Assembly (NCBI GenBank): GCA_010909165.1
Contig: MU008209.1
Span: forward strand, 394,919-458,918
From: Anthoceros angustus
Taxonomy: Eukaryota > Streptophyta > Anthocerotopsida > Anthocerotales > Anthocerotaceae
DNA length: 64,000 bases
Direction: 5' to 3'
In this document: piece after piece, positions 32,459 to 43,668 of the stretch
Numbering within the stretch: position 1 is the stretch's first letter
How the letters are laid out: each line of letters begins with the position of its first letter
Translations under genes and position numbers: made by a program
Notes under the pieces: generated by a model
The model's input: the letters and a program-made list of their open reading frames with translations, nothing else
Database searches by the model: none
What the model was told of the DNA's origin: nothing

Positions 32459-33910
32459 GTGGCAGGCCGTAATCCTCCTCTCCTCCTCACGGGTGCCAAA
32501 ATGGCGCCCGCGGGCTTGGAGGTGGAGGTGCCGCCACCGGCAGCCTGGGCTCCTAGCTGAGTAAGTGCTGCCACCGCTGCCTCCAATGCGGCAATCTTGT
32601 CAGTTAGCCGCTCCTTGGCCTTGGCCCCATTCCGCGTGATCGGCCCTTCGACGCATTTGAACGCGGCCGCTGGGAGTCCCGCTGAAGGTGTGGACCGTCC
32701 TTGCCGATATCGCGCCCGGATGCTTTTGAAATGCATCAAATGGCCAGTCTTGTTGCAATGGGAACAATGCAAACCTTCCACAGAAGCTTGCACGCCGGAG
32801 CCAAATGATCCGGGCTGCCACAGCGATTGCATAGCACTGTGGAGGTGGCTGCGGCTGCTGACTTGATTGGCCTGGCCTGAATGGGCTTGGAAACCCCTGA
32901 TCCCACGCCTCCAGATGTGTTCCCCTTGCTGGAAAACATGCTTTGATAGTGCGTGAAGGCCTTGGAGTGTCGAGAAGCATACGCTGAAAACGCGATTTCC
33001 TTGCGCTCCGCTTCTTCATGGACTGTTCGGTGTAGCTGTCCCCATACTTGTCCACCAAAGAGGTGACAAGTTGAAAGTGGAACAATGGATCTCCCTCCAA
33101 CGCCATAAGAAACTTCTCGGCTGCCTCTTGGTCAACATCCCAGTGCCTTCTCGCAGCTTCTGGAGCCTGCGAAAGGTCATCTGGACAGTCTCACCCTTCT
33201 TGCGAGCGAAACTGGCCAGCTCAGCTATTTTCTCAGGAGTCTTGAGCGGAAACGCCTTCTCGAGGATGGCCATGAACTCCTCCACCGGATTGAGGTACTT
33301 GGGAGTTTGGATGAACTCCGGGACCCCAATCGTGGCTGCCACCCTCTCAGCAGCAGTCAGACTCACCACGGATGGTGGCTGAACGGTGGCTGCGACTGTC
33401 CCAGCAGCAATCTTAGCCTGGTGGGCACTCACAGCCGTGGCCAACTTGCCATTGTAGGCAAGCTGCAGCGCTCCTTGAAACTGGGGATTCACCGTGGAGA
33501 TGGTAGAAGACAAATCAGCTTGATGTGCCTCATACAGATCCAGCGCCTCGTCCGCCAAGTAGCTTGAAAGCTGTTCAAACATGTACTGGTGATTGTAAGC
33601 GCCGCCATGCTTGAACCTGACCCGGCTGATGATAGCGTTGAGGGACAGCCGAAAGTCTCGCAGCGATTGAGTGCCAGGCCTCCGGAAAATCTGTCCCGCC
33701 TGTACGAGGGTCCTCCACCTTCCATGGTGTCCGAATCCTCCGAAAGATCAGCTGATTCTCGATCTTGTCTATCAAATTGGGACAAGTTTGTCCCAATTGA
33801 TCTCCCGGCAAGGAGTCGGATGATTCTTTGCCGGTTGAGATCTGCAAAATGGAGACCAGCTGGTTGCTGTCCAAGGTGGCAGGTGGCGTGGCCTGCAAAC
33901 CGCTTGCCAA
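32459..33910 (-). pseudogene. gag of element BC
   Basis: N-terminal pieces (33,910-33,575) precede the main frame 33,582-33,016: MFEQLSSYLADEALDLYEAHQ, NPVEEFMAILEKAFPLKT, AELASFARKKGETVQMTFRRLQKL, the Retrotrans_gag-like core. A second frame adds EGDPLFHFQLVTSLVDKYGDSY. The first zinc knuckle CNRCGSPDHLAPAC (CX2CX4HX4C) lies near 32,830. The second, CSHCNKTGHLMHFK, lacks the final Cys. A heptad stretch with KIAALEAAVAALT follows (about 32,590). Confidence 0.8.
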
Positions 33911-35616
33911 CTCCTCCTGTGCTTGCTGGTGTTGAAAAGAACGCCTTCGCTGTACTCCGCCGGAGTGGTCCGCTGGATGTCCCGTGTCCTCAAGCGGTAA
34001 CGGGGACTGATCTCATGTCCCTCGGGGTGCATCACCCATGTGACTAACGCATAAGATCAGCAACACTCCCTTAAATGTGAAAGAACAACGAAATCCTCCA
34101 CTCACTCCACTCCTGTCGCCAAGCCCGGTGTGAGCGCGCCTCCTAGCAATTCTGGCAGCAAAATGGATTACCCCTACGCTTGGATCACTCCAGCAGCCCT
34201 GGTGTAGGGTAGGGATTGTCCTAACAGTCCCAGCAATGGGACTGGACAGTCCACGAAGTGGGACTGTCCCAGCAGTCCCGGCGCTGGGTCGGGACTGTCC
34301 CTACAGTCCCAGCAATGGGACTGGACAGTCCACGAAGTGGGACTGTCCCAGCAGTCCCGGCGCTGGGTCGGGACTGTCCCTACAGTCCCAGCAATAGGAC
34401 TGGACAGCCCACGAGGTGGGACTGTCCCAGCAGTCCCAGCGCTGTGTAGGGACTGTCCCTTCAGTCCCAGCAATGGGGCTGGACAGCCCACAAAGTGGGA
34501 CTGTCCCAACAGTCCCGGCTCTCCTCCCAACAATCCTTGAAATGGGACTGTTCCCACAGCCCTTGGAATTAGGACTGTACAGTCCCTAAAATGGGACTGT
34601 CTAGGGGTCAGCACCCACGCCTCAGCCTCTGAGAAAGGTCAGCAACGACAAACGGCACTCACACATCCGAAATTGAAACGTGAGTGTCAAATAAACGTGA
34701 TCCTCCCCTTCCACTTTCTGACCGCGCTGAGCCGGACACCTTGATGGTGGGATCTGTTCTCCTCTCCAGCACGCTGTCACTGTAAGAAACCAGCAGAAGT
34801 GAAAGGGCCGCTCACCAAATCCCAAAATCCCCAAAATCAGAAATGTTGGCAAAGTTGCAATCCGCCTGCTCCTGATCTGGGAATCAAACCAAAGTATCAG
34901 ACCATGCTGTAGCCCGCCTGAAATGGAGATCTTGAGTGGCAAGGTCTGTCCTCCCTCTCCCACAAGCTCTGCTGCAAAGATCGAAAAGGGATGAGAAAAG
35001 CGCTCGCTAGATCTTGAATTCCCAGCTGTATTTGGGAAAGCCCATGGATCAGGCCTGGATCTGGCCTCCTCTCTAGCACGCCATCACTGTAAGGAGCCAG
35101 CAAAGGTGAAGGAATGCCCTGAAGACCTCGAAATCCCAGCTGAATCTGGGAACGCCCACGGGCTGAGCCTGGATTGGGCCACAGCTGAAGGTGTAATCGC
35201 CCAGCTGTGATCCAGGCTCCAAAATGGCGTCGCCCCAGCTAGAGGAGGCGCCTCAAATGTCGCCACTCCGCCTTGGAGTGTCGCCCTTGAAGATTGAGTC
35301 TTCGAAATAAAGGGATCCGCTGCGCAATGGCAGGAATCACGAGATTTCTTGAAGATTTCTTGGCCAGCCCAGTTTGCGCTGGCTGGGAGCCTGTAAATCG
35401 AGCCTTGGCGCCTTGTAGGGAAGCACGCTGAGCAAAACACAGATCTAATCGATCTTGGATTTCGATTGCAAGGGTTCACAAAGTGCTTTCCTCCTAACCG
35501 CGCTCCTGCACGATTTCGAAGACTACCCTCTGTTCCTTGCCCCACGGTCCTCATTCCCGCGCTCGCCATCATCTCCACGCTCCGCCCAGCTCGATTCCCA
35601 GCTGATGTTTGCGCCA
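33911..35616 (-). other. long leader of element BC
   Basis: About 1.7 kb lie between the LTR and gag on the minus strand. It holds a 79-bp minisatellite (34,224-34,535), two related 100-150 base segments (near 34,740-34,900 and 35,060-35,170, with GGAT(C)TG..CTCTCTAGCACGC), and the leader part copied at 15,600-15,915. Open frames exist but none looks like a known protein. It may serve packaging or translation. Confidence 0.5.
34224..34535. repeat. 79-bp minisatellite, about four units
   Basis: Units begin CAGTCCCAGCAATGGGACTG at about 34,225, 34,304, 34,383 and 34,462. Each contains several inverted GGGACTG/CAGTCCC words, so units can fold. It lies in the leader of BC. Confidence 0.85.
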
Positions 35617-36155
35617 TGATGCGAAAGCAACCCTCACGCTTGGTGGTGCTCCTCCCACGTTGATCAGGTGCCTTGTTTGGGTTTGGGTCCAGTTTGGTTT
35701 CACACCTAAACTAAGTGGCTTTTTCTAGCCTACCTAGTTATCCGTTCATAACGGATCTATTTCCTATAACTAGTATTTAAAGGAAATGAATCCTTGGACT
35801 ATGGGCCAATCAAAATAAAGGATATGTTTTCATGTCCTTGGTTAATGAAAATGCCTAACCAAACGTAGTATAAAAGCAAGCATACATCGAGTTCACATTC
35901 TTTGCATGCGTACCTTAGTTCTTGTGTCTTGACGTTGGGCTGGTGGCTGCGACAGTCCCGGCAGTCCCGGCTGTGGGACTGCCATGTCCCATGGCTGGGA
36001 CAGTCCCGGCTGTCCCGGGTGTGGGACTGCCACGTCCCATGGCTGGGACAGTCCCGGCTATCCCGGCTGTGGGACTACCATGTCCCATGGCTGGGACAGT
36101 CCCGGCTGTCCCGGCTGTGGGACTGCCATGTCCCATGTCTAGGACGGTCTTGGCA
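35617..36155 (-). repeat. 5' LTR of element BC
   Basis: About 539 bp; on the minus strand it starts TGCCAAGACC and ends GCATCA, followed by TGGCGCAAAC. The match with 15,916-16,400 and 56,332-56,895 defines the borders. It contains a 48-bp repeat block. On the plus strand, CCAAT (35,806-35,810) and TATAAAA (35,869-35,875) are spaced as in a promoter but point away from the element's genes; on the minus strand TTTAAATAC near 35,778 is the best TATA candidate. Confidence 0.7.
35974..36140. repeat. 48-bp tandem repeat in the LTR
   Basis: About 3.5 units starting GTGGGACTGCCATGTCCCAT at 35,974, 36,021, 36,069 and 36,117. Each unit carries the palindrome CCATGTCCCATGG-like core and GGGACAGTCCC. 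Confidence 0.85.
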
Positions 36156-39100
36156 ACCTCCTGACACCTCGTTTCTATCCTCCTTGGCTGGTTGCGGCTG
36201 GCTTACCTCAAGTCTTGTTACGCTGCTTCGCCCCTCTCCACCGCTGGCCGTCACCGAACAAGACCAAGGCCCCTGCCCCGGCCCTTCTTCTTCCTCTCCT
36301 TCCGATCTCCTCGAGGTCCGTCCAATTGTCGTGGGTGACGCGAAACCTCCAGAGCCTTGAGGAGCTCAGCGTGGTAGTAGGCAAAGTCCGAGTCGACTTG
36401 TGGCTGCTCCACATGCGCCCGGAGCACCCGATACTCCTTCGCCATAGGCTCAGTGCTGCCGGCCTGCTTGCCGGGCCCCGCTCCATCGCTGTGTTCGTAC
36501 TGAGCCAGCAGAATCTCGAGGCCACGAGGGAGGCCTCACTTACTGCAGCCGATGCCGCCTCCGCCTCCGCCTCCGCCTCCGCTTCCTCCGCCTCCACCGC
36601 CTCCCCGCCATGGCGCAGCCCCTCCGCCTTCCTCAAGGGACGGCTTCTTTTGCTGGCCCAGGCCCCGCTCCCCATTCATCCTAGCTCAAGCTCCGCCATC
36701 TCTTCCCAGTGGGTCCTAAGAACTCGCCGATTTCTTGCTTCGGCCTGTGTCCTTCTCCATTTCGCAACGCCCGCCTCCTTACTCCATCGCCTTACCTCTC
36801 CGCCTCCAACAGAGCTAGAGTCGCTCTATCTCCCGCTGTGAGCCGATCACGCATCAAGAGCCCTGCTCATTGTATCTTGGAGCAGCTCCAAGGTCTGCGG
36901 TCCTCCATCTCCGCCGCTTCCTCGCCACAAGAATTGAGCCCGGAGATTTTCCATCTCCTGGCCTCCTTCTCTTCTACACTACCGGTGGCTCGCCCATCGC
37001 CACGTGCTCGCCGTTAGCAGCCGCCCTCGCTGCCTCCTCCACCGGTTCCGATCCCGCTGTAATGGTCCCATGGCGGTCATGCCCGCCTCCGCGCCTCACC
37101 CTGAGCTTCCTGTGCTTGGTGTTGCTCTGCCGAGCCGCCTCGGCCAGTCCCGAGCTCCGCTTGCCTTCTAAGCCTCCAACTCCCTTGCGCCGCTTCTTGC
37201 CGCTCAGAGGTCCTTTGCGGGCTTGGCCTCTGCTACCGCCACCGCAGTGAAGGACCTTGGTCCGGTTCAGAGACCTCGCCTGCCTCGACGCTTCTTCGAT
37301 CCGGCGAGGGACTCCGCCTTCTTCCCCGGGCCGCCGCCTCCACCGCCTCCCCGAGAAGCACCATGCACCTCCTAGTGGCCTCCACTGGTTTTCTCTGCCG
37401 TCCGTGAGAGACCCCAAAGCATACCGTCCATGATGGTTGCCAAGACTGTCTCCTCCACGGCCGCATGAGTGAGGCCCTCAAGAAGTCCGGCGTTTGATCT
37501 CCGGTCCCCGGACCGCCATCTGCATCCGAGCGAGCGGACTTGGCTCTCCGGACTGATCAGACCTCAGTCCCGAGTGCCTTGGTCCGATCCTTCCACCTCC
37601 TTGGCCTGCTTTGGCCACTAACTCTCCGCCCGCCTGCTTGGGGCTCGGCGAGGGGGTCCGGAGCGGCTTCTCTTCTGCCGGGACAGACTGCTCGGATGTG
37701 GTTCTGCTGCCCTCGCACCTTGGCGTCTCGCCTCCGCTCTCATCGCTTCCTCCGCCTCCTGCTACTCCGTGGTAGGCGGAGGAACTGTCGCTTGGCGCTT
37801 CTCCAGGAGCCGCTTTTCCGCCTCTTGACGACTCGCCTCCCCTGCTAGGGCTGGTGGGTTGCTAGGCGGTGGGCGCCGCGCCAGCCTCCCTCCGTAGGTG
37901 CTCCTCCATCGGGGCCTCGCTCGGAACGAAGGGAGGAGGGAATATCCTCCCATACCTCCCCTGGGCGAGGGGGTCCGTCGATCGAATGGAATCCGGGATC
38001 CTTCCCAATTGTCCTCCCTCCTGCTTTGGCCTTAGGAGGTCGGACCTCCGCCTTGCGCCTTCGCTCCTTCCCCTCGCCTCCTGAGTAGGGCCGCCACCCT
38101 TCCCGAGCGCCTGCTCTCTTCTCCTCCTTCAGAGGTTGAGGTGTCCCCATACATGGATGAGGAAGGGTGGCAGTGACGGAGGAGGCTTTTCACTCCACAG
38201 CCTGCCTCCGGTTGATCCGGCGAAGATGATACGCCCCGTCTCCTCTTCCTCGTCAGAGGCGTGCAAACACAGAAGATTGTCACCAAGGTGATCCACCTTG
38301 GTGAGCATGTTCCAATGGACAATGACCTTAGCCACGCCTCACCCGCCTATCCAGCAGTCCGACATCGCCCAGCTGCTTGGACGACTGCTGCGCCCCTCGC
38401 CGCCCGCCGCTTCCACCTTTCCTCACCTTGGGGCCCGAACTCGCCCCAATTTTCTTCCACCGGGCGGTAAATCGCCTCGGGACCTCCACGGTCCACCTCC
38501 GGGATCCTCCTCAAGCTCTTGAGCGAACCTCCTTGTTAGCAATCGCCAAGATCTTCTTGGCATTCTCGACGAGCGCCGGACATCAAACATCCGGACCACG
38601 CTGAAGATGTCCAAGTGCCATTGCTCCACGAGCTCCTCCGCTTCCTCCGCCAGCCCGGTTGGGGTATCGCTTGGACGATGTTGCCCACCAAGCGCCTGTG
38701 GCTCCCATACCTCCGCCGCCTTCTTGGGTCCCATGGGGCTTTCCTCGCCATTTGGAAATTGTGCTACTCTCCGCCGCCTGCCGCGTTGGCCACTCCAACC
38801 ACGAAGGTGAGCCGGTGCGAGAGTGCTGGCGCTTGAAAGACAACACCAGAGAGCTTGGTGTGGAGCGCGAGACTGAAAACCGCCACGAGGTCGTGAGAAA
38901 GAATGGCTTCTCCTCCGCGACGCCTAAGTAGTCATGCGGCGTCTCTCTCGCTGCCCAGAATCGCCGTGAGGTCGCATGGCTTACTCCCCGCCTTACGCCC
39001 GCTTACTCGCCTTACGCCACAGTTTAGCCTTTACGCCACTGACTGGAGCGTGAATACCGCTTATAACGCCATCGGCAGCCCCTACGGCCCCGGTCTCACG

Positions 39101-39430
39101 ATGCCCGCTCACCTCTCAATACCGCCACGTGGCCCTGTATGTCTAAAACACACTCCGACTCCTAAGTTACTTTACTCGTACTCATCCGGTCCGGCGGTAG
39201 TCCGACCACTCGGACTGGTGCGGTCCGCCTCCAAGTAGTCAGTAGTCCTCGGGAGTGTGCTCCGAGTCCTTTGCCTACTCCGAGTCCTTCGACCTACTCC
39301 AGTCCTTCGACCTACTCCGAGTGCAACCGACTCCTGACTTATTTCTTCCTTCCACTTTATTTTTCTACTCCGCGAAAAAAAAAAACAAAACCTAACTCAT
39401 TTCCTACCCTGTGGGAGAGTCCGGTCCACA
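36156..39430 (-). mobile_element. GC-rich LTR element F, copy 2
   Basis: The LTR-like end (TGTGGACCGGACTC from 39,430 on the minus strand) and the region down to 38,418 match 1-1,012. On the minus strand coding-like pieces follow in shifting frames: LVEQWHLDIFSVVRMFDVRRSS (about 38,640), VIVHWNMLTKVDHLGDNLLCLHA (38,335), LTHAAVEETVLATIMDGMLWG (about 37,450) and YRVLRAHVEQPQVDSDFAYYHAELLKALEV (36,430). They look like one frameshifted polyprotein, probably gag-like, but I recognise no family. A (CCGCCT)n-like run lies at 36,555-36,600. The lower border is arbitrary where BC's LTR begins. Confidence 0.45.
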
Positions 39431-40075
39431 GCTAATATATTTATGTAATTTTACGAGACGATATATCTTTTGAACTCCCTCGCCACAATTCTTGGAGAAT
39501 CCGGACGTGAACCTGATGTCTACAAGCGTATATTTAGATACCTTAAAGGCACTATGTACACAGGACTGATGTTCAAGCATACACCAGCTATCAACACATT
39601 AACTCTAACGGCATATGCTGATGCCGACTATGCCGACAATACAAAAATCAGATGGGTATGTATTACTCTTGGGAGGAGCACCAATATCCTGGTCAAGTAA
39701 GAAACAACCTACTATAGCTTTGTCAAGTACTGAATCTGAGTACATGGTACTAACCTCAGTTTCTAAAGACATAGTGTGGTCCAAAGTTAGTTTTGAGTGA
39801 ACTTCACCATCCTCAACTTAAGCCTACATCTTTGTTTAGTGATAGCGGTGCCATTGCACTTGCACGAAATCGTTTTTCATTCTAGAACTAAACATATAGC
39901 TGTTGAGTATCACTACATAAGGGAAAAGTTAGAAGATAAAACTATAAATATTAGTTATGTTCAAACTTTAGACAATGCTGCTGATTTATTAACAAAGTCA
40001 TTGGGAATTGAGTTACATAGGAAACACATGAAATGTTTGGGTATAATGGACACACAGTCCAAACCTTTAACCTAA
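39431..40075 (+). pseudogene. copia RT end and RNase H remnant
   Basis: Three overlapping plus-strand frames read DVYKRIFRYLKGTM, AYADADYAD, SDGYVLLLGGAPISWSSKKQ, TIALSSTESEYMVL, DSGAIALARN, HSRTKHIAVEYHYIREK and NAADLLTKSL. This is the full set of copia RNase H blocks with acidic catalytic residues. At least two frameshifts are present. It begins right at the border of element F, so its 5' part was removed or replaced. It is not the same family as copy 1, whose RNase H is missing. Confidence 0.8.
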
Positions 40076-40900
40076 TACTCACCCTAGCAGCCTTAGGGCC
40101 GATTTAAGATAACCTTAAAATCTTAGTCCAAAAATTATTGTCTTAATATTTTTCTGAACATTTTTTCTTCTTCTATCTCAAAATAGCTTAGGTCATCTCT
40201 GCCTTCCTCCTCATAGACAGCCAACATAGAACCTGGAATATTTCTATTAAAAATAAAAATAATAATATTTAAGCAGTATTTATGTAATTAAAACATTAAA
40301 TTCCCTTAGCACCAAAGGCACCTATGGAAAATATGTTTGATATGTCCTGGAAATTCCTCACATGGGAGACTTGCTATTTTTATCATGTGGATGGTAGTTT
40401 CCTCACATATATAGGAGTCCGGACATCTCCTTTTCACTTAAACCTAAGGTGAGTATGTATACTTTATTTTCCTGGTCACCTTTTGGTAGAATTCGCTTAT
40501 AATAGCCCATGTTTTTGTCTTTAATACACTTAGGAAACAAAATGTGTTTACAGCATCAATCGTAGAAAATTTATGCTAGGTTATTATAGATCCTAAAATC
40601 CACATAGAAATTAGGATATTTAAATACTGAATAACCTTTAATTAATATATTCCACCTTTTCCGCCTGCCTTCCTTGTCGTATCCTCCCCATGCCGTCTCC
40701 ACCCATTCGCCTCCAAACGCGCCACACAACCATGTCACCTTTCCTTTATCCATAAAACTGTTAGCACCCCGTGGAGACCATATGTACACTAACCCTTCTC
40801 TCAACTCGGTTTGAACGAATTTTTTGTTTTTTTTCTGTTGTTGGTGTAATGGAATGCTTAGGAATCGTCCGGGTAAGGCCTTTTATACTGAAAGTGGTCC
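40076..40900 (+). other. AT-rich 3' sequence after the copia remnant
   Basis: AT-rich DNA without coding frames, probably the 3' untranslated region and LTR remnant of the copia element before it. LTR borders could not be set because no second copy is in the window. Confidence 0.4.
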
Positions 40901-43400
40901 TTGGCCCATGGCAATAATATTTTTATAAATTATTGGTCCTTGGGCTTCGACCCTAGGTATGTTAGGTCAGATAGAAAGTCCTTGGACCTTGGCATTTTTA
41001 GAAATAAAAAGTGTCTATATATGCTAGGAATTGGGACGTACAAGCCAGGGGGAGTTAACAACCCTAGTGGCGGAGGCAAGGCTGACAGTAAGTTGGGCAA
41101 GTCGGAGCGCAACCGGAAGAAGACCACACCGATACCGAGAGGTCCGCGAGATTTCAAGGAGAGAGCGATGGACAAGACTTCAGCCGGAGCGGAAGGACGC
41201 CACATGCAGCCGCGCCTAGAAGAGGTTTTCTCCGTGCGGTGGCGCAGGTGATGGGCGCCGCCGTGGCCAAGGCGCGACGGAGGAAAAGACCCCAAAGACG
41301 CCGAGGCGACGACCGTAGGCGAGGCGAAGTCCGAGGCGAGGAGTGTGGATCGCGGAGCTCAAGGATAATTGTCCCTCCCCGAACCGTGGTTCGGAGTAGA
41401 GCCCGAGGCTTGAACGAGGTGGAAGGAGGGAAGAAATGGCGCCTCGAGCGCAGATCTCACTACGCAGCGGCCCAATATGGACCATCGGAAGGTTAGAGCC
41501 GGCGGCCTTGTGGAGTTGGTTGAGCTTCATGGAGATGAAATGGTGCTACTATAGTTCAAAGATTGTGCAGAATGCGCCCGCCAATTGAGGATCAGGTGCA
41601 AGAGGGCGACATGAGGAAGAGGCCACAAATTGGGGCTCATTGAGGCTCTTCCGAGCAAAGAAGGGGCGAGAGGAATCGGAGGATGGAGTCTAGTAACAGG
41701 AAGAAGACCTAAAAGCCGCAGCACGCAATCATGAAGCCTGGGAAGTGAGGGTTAATAATGGATGGGTGACCCGCCAACTCGTGTCTGCAACTGGGGGTTG
41801 GCCAAGTGGATTTTGTGTTTTTGCGTAACCGAAATTGATCACATGGCGCACACTCGGTCTTCCTTCATGAAGTGGTTAAAGGCACACGGATTGACTGGGG
41901 AGGATGATTTTGAGAGGGCCTGAAGAGAGGCGACTTCTCCTCCTCGCCTCTTGATCTCGCCTTTCCGATTCATGTGTTTGCGATTCAATGCCTAACTGAG
42001 TTGGAGGTTGTGTCCGCCTTCATAGTTGGAAACCGCCGTGAACTCAAGGTAGAGAGAAGAAGAGTCTAAGGAGGATTGTGGAAGGATTCCAGTAGCTTGG
42101 GAATTCGCCTCACCAGAATCTGATGAAGGTGGAGAGGTTACAAAGAGTAAGAAGAGGAAGGCACATCGAATCGAGGTCGGCCAAAAGGGGAGAACACAGT
42201 GGGAGGAGGAGCCCATAACCACACCCTGGATCACTGTGTCAAGACGGCAGCAGGGCCGCATGGAAGGAGGGAAAGCAAAAGGGAACGTTGTCCCTCTTGG
42301 TGCGGAGGATGAATCGCAACCGCTAGGGGAGTTTTTACGAATGAGGAAGCAAGTGCATCAACCCCTAGGGAGGAAGGGTTAATTTCAAAGAAGGCTCGGA
42401 GCTCAAGGACATTTTTGGAGATATTCCATTGGCCTGCCCACCGGAGTGGAGGCGAGTGACATAGCCAGACGGGCTTGTTGTGGAAGGAATGGGCACCGGA
42501 GCCCAATTTGGGAATCTGTGTTCTAACTTCGAATGGCTCGACTCCAAAGCGGACCTTCTCGACAAGGCAGCTATGGCTCTCACTTGAGTGCAGGGCAACA
42601 AGAGAAGTTGCTCAAGGAAAAGTTGGAGGGATTGGAGAGCGAGAAAAAGGCAGAGACCGCAGCGGAGTGCGAGGAGGCACCGAGCAAGACACAGAGAGGC
42701 CATGTCCACCCAACAAGAGGCCCCGTGAGTCAAGTAAAAGGGGCGATGCTACGATTGAGGAGCTAATGAAGTTTCGCGAGTCCAAGAACAGTGGAGATGC
42801 GCCCGGAGAAGTTCAAGAAACGGAGAGATATAAGCGAGAGAGATGAGGCTAGGCTGATCAAGAGAGAGGCAAAACCAAGAAGGGCAGAGCGAGCCACCGA
42901 GGTCAAGCAACCACCGCTGGGAAAGAACTACCACGGTGGCTAAACCGCCACCGCCGCGAAGGAGGACCCGAGGTAGGGGAAGCCACCGACAAGAGCGCCG
43001 CAGCGGGATGCAACTTCCCGGATTCCGTGGAGGCAGCCCCGGATTGTCCACGGTGGAGAGGGTAAGGACCCCATAGCGGAAGGGCACACAGCGCGCCGAT
43101 GAGGATGCTCATTTCGCCGCTCGCATGGTGAGCGGTGCTCACTCTAAATGTGTATGTGGTTGTTGGGATGAGGGGCGTAACTACTGGCCGCACATCTTAA
43201 CCGCCATGGGTGTCTACCATGGTTTCTTCGAACGGAGCTGGGGCCTACCCCGCAAGTGGTGCTTGAGGAGATGAGCAAGGCGGAGGCCGAGCGTGGAGGG
43301 GAGGAACGACGGTGGCTGTCTGCTGATGAGGAGGATAACATGCATGGGGGCAATGGACGAGCTGCACTGAAGAGGTGAAGGAACCACGGGCAGCGAAAGT
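40901..43400 (+). pseudogene. degraded plus-strand coding region, gag-like, unrecognised
   Basis: Purine-rich coding-like pieces occur on the plus strand: 40,901-41,251 (KSERNRKKTTPIPRG), 42,533-42,846 (QEKLLKEKLEGLESEKKAE, ATIEELMKFRESK) and near 43,240-43,380 (EEMSKAEAERGGEERRW). They are charged and partly coiled-coil-like, which fits a gag or a disordered host protein. No domain is recognised, and stop codons and shifts are frequent. Confidence 0.3.
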
Positions 43401-43668
43401 GAGGTGGAGGTTTTGAGGGAGAATCGCTCGGATCGAGGCGTGGTAGGAGGGGACACCCATGGGTCATAGTTAGGGCAAAGAATCATGAGGCGGCTGATTT
43501 TAGAGGGAAGCGCATCATAGGTCGTGGGTTTTTTCTTGGATTAGGGATAGGGTGTTTTAAGGGCATGGAGCTATAGTTACCGAATTGGTAGGTGCGCCGT
43601 GGTGGATAGCCGATTTTTAGACACGAAAGAGTGAGTGTTCCGCACTGGATGTATAAGAGACCTTTCCG

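Larger units (their letters stand above)
27149..36155 (-). mobile_element. gypsy element BC, 5' part (LTR to RNase H)
   Basis: On the minus strand: 5' LTR (36,155-35,617), long leader, gag, linker, duplicated protease, C5 methyltransferase, RT, RNase H. It stops at 27,149 where element A's LTR begins. The missing integrase and PHD finger lie at 18,023-16,810, and the break point corresponds in element A to about 20,740-20,800 on both sides. So BC is one roughly 11-kb element interrupted by A. Confidence 0.75.

Noticed and set aside
27149-33910. Plus-strand open frames within the BC element
   Set aside because: They are antisense shadows of clearly recognisable minus-strand gag, protease, methyltransferase and RT.
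34224-34535. 79-bp repeat as a CRISPR array or centromere satellite
   Set aside because: Units are directly adjacent with no variable spacers, and only about four occur inside a retrotransposon leader.
35084-36001. Long frames across LTR and leader of the BC family as genes
   Set aside because: They cross the LTR border and differ in frame between the copies at 15-16 kb and 35-36 kb, so they are not conserved as protein.
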